A DNA stretch of 6,862 bases from Nitrospinaceae bacterium (GCA_029937635.1 JAPYPM010000119.1:1-6862), one strand, 5' to 3'; numbered from the stretch's first letter, positions 1 through 6,491 are shown. The notes: generated by a model from the sequence alone, not told the origin. Program-made: numbers and translations.

Positions 1-472
1 CGCTGTAAGGATCTTTTCCTCCTAAACGATCGTTTTCACGATAACCCCAAAGCCATTCGACATTTTCATAGCATTTATCACTGGTGATCAAAATAGCTGC
101 CTTAATAGAAGGTTGGTTACGAAGACATTCGAGTAGGTTTAGCGTGCCAAGAGAATTGGTTTCGAAAGTGAGAATAGGATCTTCATAAGACTTTCGGACT
201 AGTGATTGAGCTGCGAAATGAAAAACTATTTCAGGGCAAAATTTGCCAATAGCTTTTTGAAGGGAACCTTTGTTTCGCACGTCACCTTCAAAGTGTTCGA
301 TTCGATCGGTAAGTTGTAGTAGTTTAAAATGAGATGGTTCAGTGGGGTTGTTTGTCGAAAAACCAGCCACGGTAGCCCCCAAGTCCAATAGCCAAGAGGA
401 AAGCCAAGAACCCTTGAAACCAGTGTGTCCGGTAACTAAAACACGGCGGTTATGATAAATTTTTTCAAACAT
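1..472 (-). CDS. rfbG: CDP-glucose 4,6-dehydratase, N-terminal 157 residues (runs off left edge)
   Basis: Converts CDP-D-glucose to CDP-4-dehydro-6-deoxy-D-glucose in the cytoplasm with bound NAD+, the first committed step to CDP-linked 3,6-dideoxyhexoses. I translated it by hand; the frame is open from the ATG at 470-472 to the window edge. Residues 13-24 read VTGHTGFKGSWL, the family's characteristic Rossmann NAD-binding motif (GxxGxxG at G15, G18, G21). HFAAQ (85-89), ETNSLGT (104-110) and ITSDKCYEN (129-137) are also typical of this dehydratase. The last visible residues, DPYS, place the catalytic Tyr of the YxxxK motif at about residue 156, so the lysine and the C-terminal substrate domain lie outside. 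An AAGGAG ribosome binding site at 484-489 is 11 bases from the ATG. It lies 25 bases after rfbF and is surely co-transcribed with it. The family is about 360 residues long, so the truncation is only the window boundary. Confidence 0.95.
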   Translation of the reverse strand, partial: MFEKIYHNRRVLVTGHTGFKGSWLSSWLLDLGATVAGFSTNNPTEPSHFKLLQLTDRIEHFEGDVRNKGSLQKAIGKFCPEIVFHFAAQSLVRKSYEDPILTFETNSLGTLNLLECLRNQPSIKAAILITSDKCYENVEWLWGYRENDRLGGKDPYS

Positions 473-497
473 AAATATGGCAGCTCCTTAGTCTATC

Positions 498-1268
498 TCA
501 CGGTTTCCAGAAAGCCTGACCTTTGTTCCACAAGCCGTTCAGGTAAACAGAATCCCGGTACGTATCCATACAGGCCCAATCGCCTTGGTGATGATAAACC
601 ATCAATTGATTTTCCTTGGTTAGTTGTTCCAGTGGGCCGATTTCAAAATCACAATCGTTGTTCGAATTGAGATAATTAAAAATTTTCTTTTTAAAGACAA
701 AAAAACCTCCATTAATCAAGCCTTCTTCAATTGTTGGTTTCTCAATAAACGCACATACTTTTCCGTCTTCCTGTTTAATCTGCCCGTATGATGATCGTGG
801 ACTGACTCCTGTGACCGTTCCGATTTTGCCATGTTTTTTATGAAAATCTAACAGTTTGCTTATATTGATATCACTCACCCCGTCGCCATAGGTGACCATA
901 AAATCATCATCAATATACCTCTGGATTTTATGTATCCTTGCACCCTTAAGAGTATTTTCTCCTGTATCGACCATGGAGATCTCCCAGTCCTCGACTTGGT
1001 TGTTCTCATGGATAGTGATCTGACGATTTTGGCCTAGTTTTACGGTGACGTCATTATTGTGTAGCATGTAGTTATAGAAATACTCTTTGATTACCTCACC
1101 CTTGTAACCGAGGCAAAGGACAAACTGGTTAAATCCATAATGGGCATAATGTTTCATGATGTGCCAGAGGATGGATTTTGTTCCGATTTTAACCATGGAT
1201 TTTGGCCGAAATTCAGTTTCCTCGCGCAAGCGAGTGCCGGCTCCACCACAAAGAATGACTACTTTCAT
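498..1268 (-). CDS. rfbF: Glucose-1-phosphate cytidylyltransferase
   Basis: Makes CDP-glucose and pyrophosphate from CTP and alpha-D-glucose-1-phosphate, supplying the dehydratase encoded just downstream. The 256-residue product is the usual length (about 257). It opens with the nucleotidyltransferase signature LCGGAGTRLREE (residues 6-17), with RPKSMVKIG (21-29) carrying the phosphate-binding lysine, and continues with SILWHIMKHY, GYKGEVIKEYF, VDTGENTLKG and TYGDGVSD (126-133, metal-binding Asp129). EKP (176-178), INGGFFVF (185-192) and MDTYRD (234-239) follow. This order closely matches my memory of Salmonella RfbF/DdhA along its whole length. The start is the only sensible ATG because the Rossmann strand begins at residue 2. 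A modest GAGG at 1275-1278 sits 6 bases upstream. It is 40 bases after the SDR gene and 25 bases before rfbG, forming a compact operon. Confidence 0.96.
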   Translation of the reverse strand: MKVVILCGGAGTRLREETEFRPKSMVKIGTKSILWHIMKHYAHYGFNQFVLCLGYKGEVIKEYFYNYMLHNNDVTVKLGQNRQITIHENNQVEDWEISMVDTGENTLKGARIHKIQRYIDDDFMVTYGDGVSDINISKLLDFHKKHGKIGTVTGVSPRSSYGQIKQEDGKVCAFIEKPTIEEGLINGGFFVFKKKIFNYLNSNNDCDFEIGPLEQLTKENQLMVYHHQGDWACMDTYRDSVYLNGLWNKGQAFWKP

Positions 1269-1308
1269 GAAAGGCCTCGTGAGCTAATGTGTGGGAAAAT
1301 ATTCGAGT

Positions 1309-2268
1309 TCATTTGGTAAGACTTTCACATAAAGAAAGAGTTCGTTCGATTTCCTGATCCATGTTTCCGGTTAAACGAAAACCAGTATTTTTTAATTTAT
1401 CAATATTAAATTTAACAGGATTATGAGTAGTTTTGTCATCCTTACCCTGAATTTCAATGGGTATGGAAGAACAATATTTTTTTTTGAATATGGAGTCGAC
1501 TTTATTTGCGACTTCAACTATTGAAAGTGAACAATCACCGCCTAAGTTAAATAAACCATCTCCCCAGTTTTTTACGTTTTTATATAGAAAATGATCAACC
1601 GCGGAGGCAATATCATGCAGACAAATAAAGTCGCGGTGTTGTTTGCCTGATGATTTCAAAATCATTTTTCCCGATGTGACAGCCTGTCGGCATAAATCGT
1701 TAAAGGCCAGGGTCCATCGGCTGACTCCTAGATCCATTGGATAACCGAATCCATTGGATAGCCTCAAGGTCAAAGTATCAAAGTCTTGAGAATGATGATA
1801 AAACCTGACCATGTCTTCGGCGGCTCGGTGAGTAGTTGCATAAGGGTGATGAGCTTTAGTTGGAGATTTTTCGGTAATCATTTTTTGACAATCTTCGTAA
1901 ACATGGAAAGTAGAAAAATATATGAACTTTTGAACCTGTTTTTGCTTTGCGATTGATAATAATGACTGAGTTCCTAGAGCATTGACTTCCCACGCAAATT
2001 GTATATTACTGAAAGACTCATGTTCATTCAGGGATGCTAAATGAATAATTGCATAAAGATTACTTGAAATAGCCTTGTCGATCGTGGTTTTATCACATAC
2101 GTTAAGTCTTACAATTTGAAAAGGCTTTGCCCATAAAGGAATTTCTGAAATCTTTCGAGAAGTCCCTAGAATAATGGTTAACTCCGGGTGTTTTCTTTGT
2201 AGGAAATCCGCAATCCGTCCTCCAATGTAGCCTAGTCCTCCGGTGATAAGAATTTTTACATCAGGCAT
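1309..2268 (-). CDS. Extended-SDR NAD-dependent epimerase/dehydratase with YxxxH in place of YxxxK
   Basis: A 319-residue nucleotide-sugar-modifying short-chain dehydrogenase of the extended (epimerase/dehydratase) type. ITGGLGYIGG (8-17) is the Rossmann NAD(P)-binding motif with glycines 10, 13 and 16. HLAS (76-79), ALGTQSLLSIA (97-107), YFSTFHVY (117-124, catalytic Ser/Thr) and LRLSNGFGYP (the substrate-loop entry) follow in the expected order. The catalytic tyrosine is Tyr143, but position +4 is His147 (HPYATTHRAAED), where almost all SDRs have lysine. As first gene before rfbF and rfbG it may act on a CDP-hexose, for example as a CDP-paratose or abequose synthase-like reductase or an epimerase; the exact reaction cannot be read from sequence. 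The ATG is forced by an in-frame TAG 18 bases upstream, yet the bases before it are pyrimidine-rich (ACTCCTC) with no Shine-Dalgarno. Family assignment is secure; function is open. Confidence 0.88.
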   Translation of the reverse strand: MPDVKILITGGLGYIGGRIADFLQRKHPELTIILGTSRKISEIPLWAKPFQIVRLNVCDKTTIDKAISSNLYAIIHLASLNEHESFSNIQFAWEVNALGTQSLLSIAKQKQVQKFIYFSTFHVYEDCQKMITEKSPTKAHHPYATTHRAAEDMVRFYHHSQDFDTLTLRLSNGFGYPMDLGVSRWTLAFNDLCRQAVTSGKMILKSSGKQHRDFICLHDIASAVDHFLYKNVKNWGDGLFNLGGDCSLSIVEVANKVDSIFKKKYCSSIPIEIQGKDDKTTHNPVKFNIDKLKNTGFRLTGNMDQEIERTLSLCESLTK

Positions 2269-2342
2269 GAGGAGTTTTTGTAGAAGCTAGCATTTGGTTT
2301 CGATTTAGAGAGGCGAAGACCACCAAATTCTAAATATTTTCG

Positions 2343-2355
2343 TCATCAATGATGA
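2343..2355. promoter_or_regulatory. 13-base palindrome, possible operator
   Basis: TCATCA-A-TGATGA is a perfect inverted repeat around one central base. It begins one base after the candidate -10 element of the minus-strand operon and covers the predicted transcription start. That is a classic repressor position, but the sequence is short and AT-rich enough to occur by chance, and no regulator gene is present in the window. Confidence 0.3.
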
Positions 2356-2356
2356 A

Positions 2357-2386
2357 ATTGTAACTCGATCATTGCTCCAAGTCCAA
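2357..2386 (-). promoter_or_regulatory. Candidate promoter for the SDR-rfbF-rfbG operon
   Basis: Reading the minus strand, TTGGAC (2381-2386) as -35 and TACAAT (2357-2362) as -10 are separated by 18 bases. The -10 is a 5/6 match to consensus, the -35 is weaker. The predicted start point is near 2350, giving a leader of roughly 80 bases to the ATG at 2268. No experimental support; pattern and position only. Confidence 0.35.
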
Positions 2387-2570
2387 CACTAACATTATGA
2401 ACAAAGTGTGAAGGTTTTTTCATCTGCGAGGAAAAGGCTTACTAACTAAGATATTGGGCTCATTAAAGCGTGGAGTAAAGTTTATTTGTAAGCATCTGCA
2501 GAGCAATATAGAATGTGAGACCGGACATTGGTAATTAGATGTTCTACGGGATGTGTCTGTCGGAAAATAA

Positions 2571-2600
2571 TTCACAAGCATTACTCTGAATAAATTTAAT
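2571..2600 (+). promoter_or_regulatory. Candidate promoter for the ABC exporter gene
   Basis: TTCACA (2571-2576) and TTTAAT (2595-2600) are each 5/6 matches to the sigma70 -35 and -10 consensus, with an 18-base spacer. Transcription would start near 2607, leaving a leader of about 45 bases before the TTG start. This is the best promoter match I found in the window, though AT-rich intergenic DNA gives such matches easily. Confidence 0.42.
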
Positions 2601-2641
2601 ATTTTCATGAAAACTACTGCACCACTTTATTTCTGACAATT

Positions 2642-2645
2642 AGGA
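2642..2645 (+). promoter_or_regulatory. Ribosome binding site that decides the exporter start
   Basis: AGGA at 2642-2645 lies only 1 base before the TTG at 2647 but 7 bases before the in-frame TTG at 2653. Normal Shine-Dalgarno spacing therefore favours 2653 as the start codon. An in-frame TAG at 2641-2643 rules out anything further upstream. Confidence 0.5.
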
Positions 2646-2652
2646 ATTGATT

Positions 2653-4437
2653 TTGACTTTTCCCAGTTTAACAAGTCTTTTTTTATTGACACGTGGTAAG
2701 CGGCGCCCGTTATTTGGGTTATATGCGTTGGTTTTAGGAAGCGCCGTTATGGAGTCAATTGGAATCGCTTCATTTTATCCTCTCATAGATATGTTTCAGG
2801 ATGCCAGCCAATTGGACTATTACTGGAACAAATCTATTAGCTTGATTCCGGCATTGGAGTCTTTGAATCAGGAGCAGTTTTTATTTTATTCTCTCATGGG
2901 GGTAGCAGCACTTTTCGTTTTTAAAAACACGTTTCTTGTTCTGGCCGATTACGGAAATATTCGGGTGGTGACTCGCCTTTATTGTGCTTGGATGAACCAA
3001 ATATCCAAAATTTACTTAGACAAACCGTATGTTTTTTTTACGGAAAACAAGGCGGGTGATCTTGTTCAGCGCAAGATCATGCAAACCCAGAAGGCATCGT
3101 CAGCTCTTAGGTTATTTATTCTTAGCTTGGGCAGCCTGACGGTGATTACAGGTGTATTTTTGGTTTTATGTTTTGCGAACCTGATGGTCACTCTTGCGAT
3201 TACCTTCCTGATGATCCCGGTCTATTTCGTTACGATGAAGCTTTCACAAGGAAGGATGTATAAGACGGGAGATCGTATTGTTCAACTTGAAAAACAGGGG
3301 TTTGGACTCGCCACAGAAGTTCTTTTTGGAATCAAGCAGGTCAAAGTTTTTTGTGCAGAAAATCACTTTCAGGATCAGCTTCGGAAAATTTGGGATGAGT
3401 CCGCTAGCCATTCTATTCGGGCTAATTTTCTACAGACATTGCCTCGACCTGTGCTGGAAACATTGGTTGTCTTGATTGGGGTGAGTGCATTACTTTTTTT
3501 TATGTATGATTCAGGCTTGGGAAAGGAAACTTTTCCAACGTTGGCGGTGTTTGCTGTCGGAATATATAGAATCCTTCCTTTAGCAGCTGGGACAAGTAGC
3601 CGAGTCCTGGCACTTGCTGCGCTTTTGCCTTCTACTGAAACCGTTGCGAGTCTTCTCCGGGAAGAACTGGATACAAAAAAGGGCCATTCCATTTCTCCTA
3701 TGACTAGCCAACTTGAACTTCAGAATGTTTCTTTTTCTTACAGTGCCAGCAATATGATCTTGAAAGATCTATCTTTAAAATTTGAGAGTAATAAATTTTA
3801 TGGGATTGTTGGTGTTTCTGGGAGTGGTAAATCGACGATCATTGACCTATTAACAGGATTTTATAATCCTCAACAGGGCAGGGTCTTGGTAGATGGAGTC
3901 GACCTGAGCGAAATTGATATTAGCACCTGGCTTTGCCAGTTGGGCTTGATCAGCCAAGAAGCATTTATTTTTAGCGGCACCATTGAAGACAATATTTGTT
4001 TTGGTGTAGATGCTGAGAATCGAGATCAAAATCGTATTAAAGAAGCGACTCGAATCGCTTATGCGGACGAATTTATACACTTGTTGCCTCAAGGTTATCA
4101 GACCATGGTGGGGGAAAGAGGGGTCAAACTTTCGGGTGGACAAAGGCAACGCTTAGCAATAGCCAGAGCGTTTTATCTGGATCCGCCGCTGCTTATTTTT
4201 GATGAAGCGACCAGTTCTCTAGATGCTCACTCTGAGAGAAGGATTCAGCAAGCGATTGAGACCTTGCAAGGCAAAAGAACAGTTATTGTAGTGGCGCATA
4301 GGTTGGTTACTCTATCTTTAGCCGACCACATTTTTGTTATTGAAGATGGTCGGCTAGCCGAAGAGGGAACTCACGAAGAGTTGCGGGCGGAGAATGGATT
4401 ATATAGCAGTCTTTGCGCTAGGCAAAGTCTGGATTAA
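2653..4437 (+). CDS. ABC exporter, fused membrane and ATPase domains (PglK/MsbA type)
   Basis: A 594-residue half-transporter that would work as a homodimer in the inner membrane, most likely flipping a lipid-linked oligosaccharide or glycolipid. Hydrophobic segments near residues 19-47, 75-101, 153-173, 175-194, 266-286 and 292-312 give the six-helix exporter fold. The ATPase domain is complete: A-loop Tyr363, Walker A GVSGSGKST (387-395, Lys393), Q-loop Gln435, signature LSGGQRQRLAIARA (493-506), Walker B LLIFDE (513-518, catalytic Glu518), D-loop SSLD and switch His549. PRPVLE before helix 5 and YRILP in helix 6 (305-309) resemble the PglK/WlaB flippase and HepA-like exporters, as I recall them, more than MsbA. 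The start is TTG by ribosome-site spacing; TTG 2647 adds two residues, and the first in-frame ATG lies inside helix 1. It stands alone on the plus strand between minus-strand glycan genes. Substrate is inferred from context. Confidence 0.93.
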   Translation: MTFPSLTSLFLLTRGKRRPLFGLYALVLGSAVMESIGIASFYPLIDMFQDASQLDYYWNKSISLIPALESLNQEQFLFYSLMGVAALFVFKNTFLVLADYGNIRVVTRLYCAWMNQISKIYLDKPYVFFTENKAGDLVQRKIMQTQKASSALRLFILSLGSLTVITGVFLVLCFANLMVTLAITFLMIPVYFVTMKLSQGRMYKTGDRIVQLEKQGFGLATEVLFGIKQVKVFCAENHFQDQLRKIWDESASHSIRANFLQTLPRPVLETLVVLIGVSALLFFMYDSGLGKETFPTLAVFAVGIYRILPLAAGTSSRVLALAALLPSTETVASLLREELDTKKGHSISPMTSQLELQNVSFSYSASNMILKDLSLKFESNKFYGIVGVSGSGKSTIIDLLTGFYNPQQGRVLVDGVDLSEIDISTWLCQLGLISQEAFIFSGTIEDNICFGVDAENRDQNRIKEATRIAYADEFIHLLPQGYQTMVGERGVKLSGGQRQRLAIARAFYLDPPLLIFDEATSSLDAHSERRIQQAIETLQGKRTVIVVAHRLVTLSLADHIFVIEDGRLAEEGTHEELRAENGLYSSLCARQSLD

Positions 4438-4570
4438 TGCTAGGGATAAATTAACCTAATTCGAGAAAAAATATCGCTAGGAGTTACTTAACAATAATCA
4501 AAACTATTCATCCAGGCGATCCACGCGTGTTCAGAACTACTCCCTGCCATTATAGTGTTCTTGCTAAGGT

Positions 4571-4614
4571 TTCAGGAACGAGCTCGAGGCTTTATAAAAT
4601 CCTGAATGATTTTT
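4571..4614 (+). terminator. Candidate rho-independent terminator after the ABC exporter
   Basis: TTCAGGA (4571-4577) pairs perfectly with TCCTGAA (4600-4606), and a T-run (4610-4614) follows on the plus strand. The 22-base loop can form a small inner stem (GAGC with GCTT, one wobble). It lies 134 bases after the exporter stop. The long loop, moderate GC and short T-run keep this tentative. On the minus strand no T-run follows, so it would serve only the plus-strand gene. Confidence 0.38.
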
Positions 4615-4620
4615 AGACCC

Positions 4621-4637
4621 ACTAATACATAATTAGT
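4621..4637 (-). repeat. Small AT-rich stem-loop just after the KdsB-like gene
   Basis: ACTAAT (4621-4626) and ATTAGT (4632-4637) form a perfect 6-base inverted repeat with a 5-base loop, starting 4 bases beyond the cytidylyltransferase stop. No T-run follows on the minus strand, so it is weak as a terminator; it might protect the mRNA 3' end or be chance. Confidence 0.2.
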
Positions 4638-4641
4638 AACC

Positions 4642-5376
4642 TCAGTATAGCTTACGAAATTCATCTGATATCATAAGCACTTTGGCTCGAACATAATCTT
4701 CTTTTATGTCGACTGAAATACTATCGCCGTCCAACAAAATCGTTCCTAATACCATCCCATTTTCTAAAGCCCTTAAGAGCTCAACACTTTCGCTGATCTG
4801 TAAGGGGCTAGGTTTCAGCGATGCATATCTTTGGAGAGCTTCTGGCTTAAAACTAATAACAGAAAGATGTTTTAAAAAGAAACCAGGTCGATGGTTGAAT
4901 GGTTGAGGGATGACGGATCGACTTAAAAAAATAATACGGTAATTTACATCATGAACAATTTTAACGATATGCGGATCTTCAGGACGTGCAATGGGCAAGG
5001 AAGGGACAATGATGTCCCATTCAGGATGTTTAGCATGCTCTGCAATTACGCTTTCAATATGATTGGGATCGACTAAAGGTTCATCACCTTGGATATTTAC
5101 AAACAAATCAGCTTCAAGAGATTCCGCTGCTTCTGCGATTCGTTCGGTTCCATTGGTATGTTCTGATTTAGTTATTATAGGTTTACCTCCATGCGAATGA
5201 ACAACATGGGCTATTTCCTCAGAATCTGTGCATACGTAAACATCATCAAGAGACTTAGCAAGTTGAGCTCTTTTCATGGTGTGCACGATAAGCGGGAAGG
5301 AATCAATCATCAATAATGCCTTACTAGGCAAGCGTGTCGATTTTAAACGACAAGGGATAAGCCCTACTACTCTCAT
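4642..5376 (-). CDS. KdsB-like 3-deoxy-ulosonate cytidylyltransferase (CMP-Kdo synthetase family, divergent)
   Basis: Activates a Kdo-type 3-deoxy-ulosonic acid with CTP to the CMP-sugar used by LPS or capsule glycosyltransferases. The 244-residue length fits KdsB (about 245-255). Motifs in order: LIPCRLKSTRLPSK (6-19, CTP-binding Arg10 and Lys19), CTDSEEI (49-55), HTNGTERIAEA (73-83), NIQGDEPLVDP (94-104, metal-binding Asp98), VKIVHD (138-143), LSRSVIP (151-157) and PSPLQISESVELLRALENG (189-207). It departs from canonical KdsB: IPCR for IPAR, SKAL for GKPL, KHLSVISF for the usual HIGIYAF, and SISVDIKEDY for the terminal VDTPEDL. It may therefore be a paralogue for a modified ulosonate and not the housekeeping enzyme. 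AGGAG at 5386-5390, 9 bases from the ATG, fixes the start. It is 191 bases after the HAD gene and so may have its own promoter. Confidence 0.87.
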   Translation of the reverse strand: MRVVGLIPCRLKSTRLPSKALLMIDSFPLIVHTMKRAQLAKSLDDVYVCTDSEEIAHVVHSHGGKPIITKSEHTNGTERIAEAAESLEADLFVNIQGDEPLVDPNHIESVIAEHAKHPEWDIIVPSLPIARPEDPHIVKIVHDVNYRIIFLSRSVIPQPFNHRPGFFLKHLSVISFKPEALQRYASLKPSPLQISESVELLRALENGMVLGTILLDGDSISVDIKEDYVRAKVLMISDEFRKLY

Positions 5377-5465
5377 AAAGGGAAGCTCCTATAATTTTTC
5401 TAAAATTGTATTTGTAATGTAAAAAACCTCATTTTTTTTCTTTAATAGTGTGGACTTTTACTAAT

Positions 5466-5494
5466 ATTGTATGACCGTAAGACTATATTTTAAA
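5466..5494 (-). promoter_or_regulatory. Weak candidate promoter for the KdsB-like gene
   Basis: On the minus strand, TTTAAA (5489-5494) and TACAAT (5466-5471) are spaced by 17 bases in the 191-base gap before the cytidylyltransferase, which would give a leader of about 80 bases. The -35 match is poor and the region is AT-rich, so this is only a suggestion. Read-through from the HAD gene is equally possible, as I see no terminator between the two. Confidence 0.2.
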
Positions 5495-5567
5495 GGTGAT
5501 CAAAAATTTATTTAAGGAGATTTTTTCAATTTAAAGTCTTTCCAAAAAGTTGTTTTTAAATAGAAGT

Positions 5568-6245
5568 TCAAAGTCTATCAGCCATTTCATAAGCAATTAA
5601 TTTTTCAAAATCCGGAAATTTCTTACATTCCATCGTGTCAAGGTTAGAACCAGCATTAATTCCTATAAAATCTACTCCGGCAGATTTAGCAGCAATGCAA
5701 TCATTTTTTTGATCGCCAAAGTAGACTATATCTTGCGCCTTTACTTGTGCCAGATTCCTTATATTGGTTATTGCATTTTTTTTATTAAGGGGCCCACCCT
5801 TTATTGACTTAAAATATTTTGTGAGATTTAATTTTTTTATCAAGTAAGAGACATCGCTATTTGGTGCTCCGGATATAATATGCTTATTTATTTCTTTGTG
5901 AATCGCTAGATATTCCAGAAAACCCTTTAGGGGTTCAATAGCTTCAAGCCTTTGAAAAATTTGTTTGGAATAATCTAATGATAGATTTTCTACTTCTTGG
6001 TTCGATAGGGTCTTACCTAAAACTTCTTTAAAAACTTTTTTTAAAGTGGTTTCGCGAGGAATGCCTGCACTATTTCTATAAATATTTATTATTTCATTAA
6101 GGGTAGCTTCGTTTTTTGTGAATTGAGAAAATAAATTTCTATATTCGTCTACTTTTACTTCTGTGGAATCAATGATTACCCCATCAAAATCAAAAACCAT
6201 GATTTTGGTTTCAAAAATATTGGTGTAATCTGAGTTTGATGTCAT
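5568..6245 (-). CDS. HAD-superfamily hydrolase with cap domain, probable sugar-phosphate phosphatase
   Basis: A 225-residue haloacid-dehalogenase-type phosphatase. Motif I is VFDFDGVIIDS (17-27, nucleophile Asp19 and acid/base Asp21), motif II IISGAP (123-128, Ser125), motif III a lysine at 155/156 in GPLNKK, and motif IV YFGDQKND (175-182, Asp178 and Asp182 binding Mg2+). The helical stretch at about 30-105 is a C1-type cap as in phosphoglycolate phosphatases; KdsC (Kdo-8-P phosphatase) lacks such a cap, so this is not a KdsC. Position before a CMP-ulosonate synthetase suggests it dephosphorylates a sugar precursor, an inference. The ATG at 6245 has no clear Shine-Dalgarno (AAGAAACGG upstream), and Met16 at the head of the first strand is an alternative, shorter start. 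Base use is notable: sampled 60-base lines run at about 27-38% GC, against 42-45% in the adjacent kdsB-like gene, hinting at separate acquisition. Confidence 0.88.
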   Translation of the reverse strand: MTSNSDYTNIFETKIMVFDFDGVIIDSTEVKVDEYRNLFSQFTKNEATLNEIINIYRNSAGIPRETTLKKVFKEVLGKTLSNQEVENLSLDYSKQIFQRLEAIEPLKGFLEYLAIHKEINKHIISGAPNSDVSYLIKKLNLTKYFKSIKGGPLNKKNAITNIRNLAQVKAQDIVYFGDQKNDCIAAKSAGVDFIGINAGSNLDTMECKKFPDFEKLIAYEMADRL

Positions 6246-6491
6246 GCCGTTTCTTGAGAGATATCTTAATAACAGCTGTAAAATAAATTAAAAATTGATT
6301 CTACTAAAATTATTAAAATTTAAAACTTGATGACTAGTTTTTTGATTGTGAATATTTCTTGATTAAATTTTGAGTCTTTCAAGCTTTATTGATCCAAGTA
6401 AAAATATTATTTGTTTAATTTTATTACCGACGACCTTATATAACTGGGCAGAGAAAATTGTTTCAGTGGATTTTTATTATATATTAAAAAC

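Larger units (their letters stand above)
2269..2646. other. Divergent intergenic control region (378 bases)
   Basis: This stretch separates the minus-strand SDR-rfbF-rfbG operon from the plus-strand ABC exporter. I see one plausible sigma70-type promoter in each direction, listed separately, and a 13-base palindrome by the minus-strand promoter. A 62-codon open frame on the minus strand (2420-2608) is not credible as a gene: its product has no recognisable motif or domain and it occupies what should be the promoter zone. No RNA gene or repeat family is recognised. Confidence 0.7.

Noticed and set aside
452..670. 72-codon plus-strand open frame
   Set aside because: Lies antisense to the rfbG start and rfbF end, both of which are certain genes; no recognisable motif.
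2420..2608. 62-codon minus-strand open frame in the divergent intergenic region
   Set aside because: No recognisable domain; covers the exporter's best promoter candidate; more likely chance.
3278..3475. 65-codon plus-strand frame inside the ABC exporter
   Set aside because: Out-of-frame shadow of a gene with a fully coherent protein.
3375..3692. 105-codon minus-strand frame opposite the ABC exporter
   Set aside because: Antisense shadow; low-complexity serine/arginine-rich product with no domain.
3850..4149. 99-codon minus-strand frame opposite the ATPase domain
   Set aside because: Antisense to Walker A through signature motif; no independent support.
4706..4906. 66-codon plus-strand frame
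   Set aside because: Antisense to the conserved C-terminal half of the KdsB-like gene.
5514..5520. AAGGAGA on the plus strand between the HAD and KdsB-like genes
   Set aside because: No ATG, GTG or TTG follows at usable distance, so it is an orphan match in AT-rich DNA.
5568..6245. HAD gene as KdsC (Kdo-8-phosphate phosphatase)
   Set aside because: KdsC is a shorter, cap-less HAD protein with a DVDG-type motif; this one has DFDG and a helical cap insertion.
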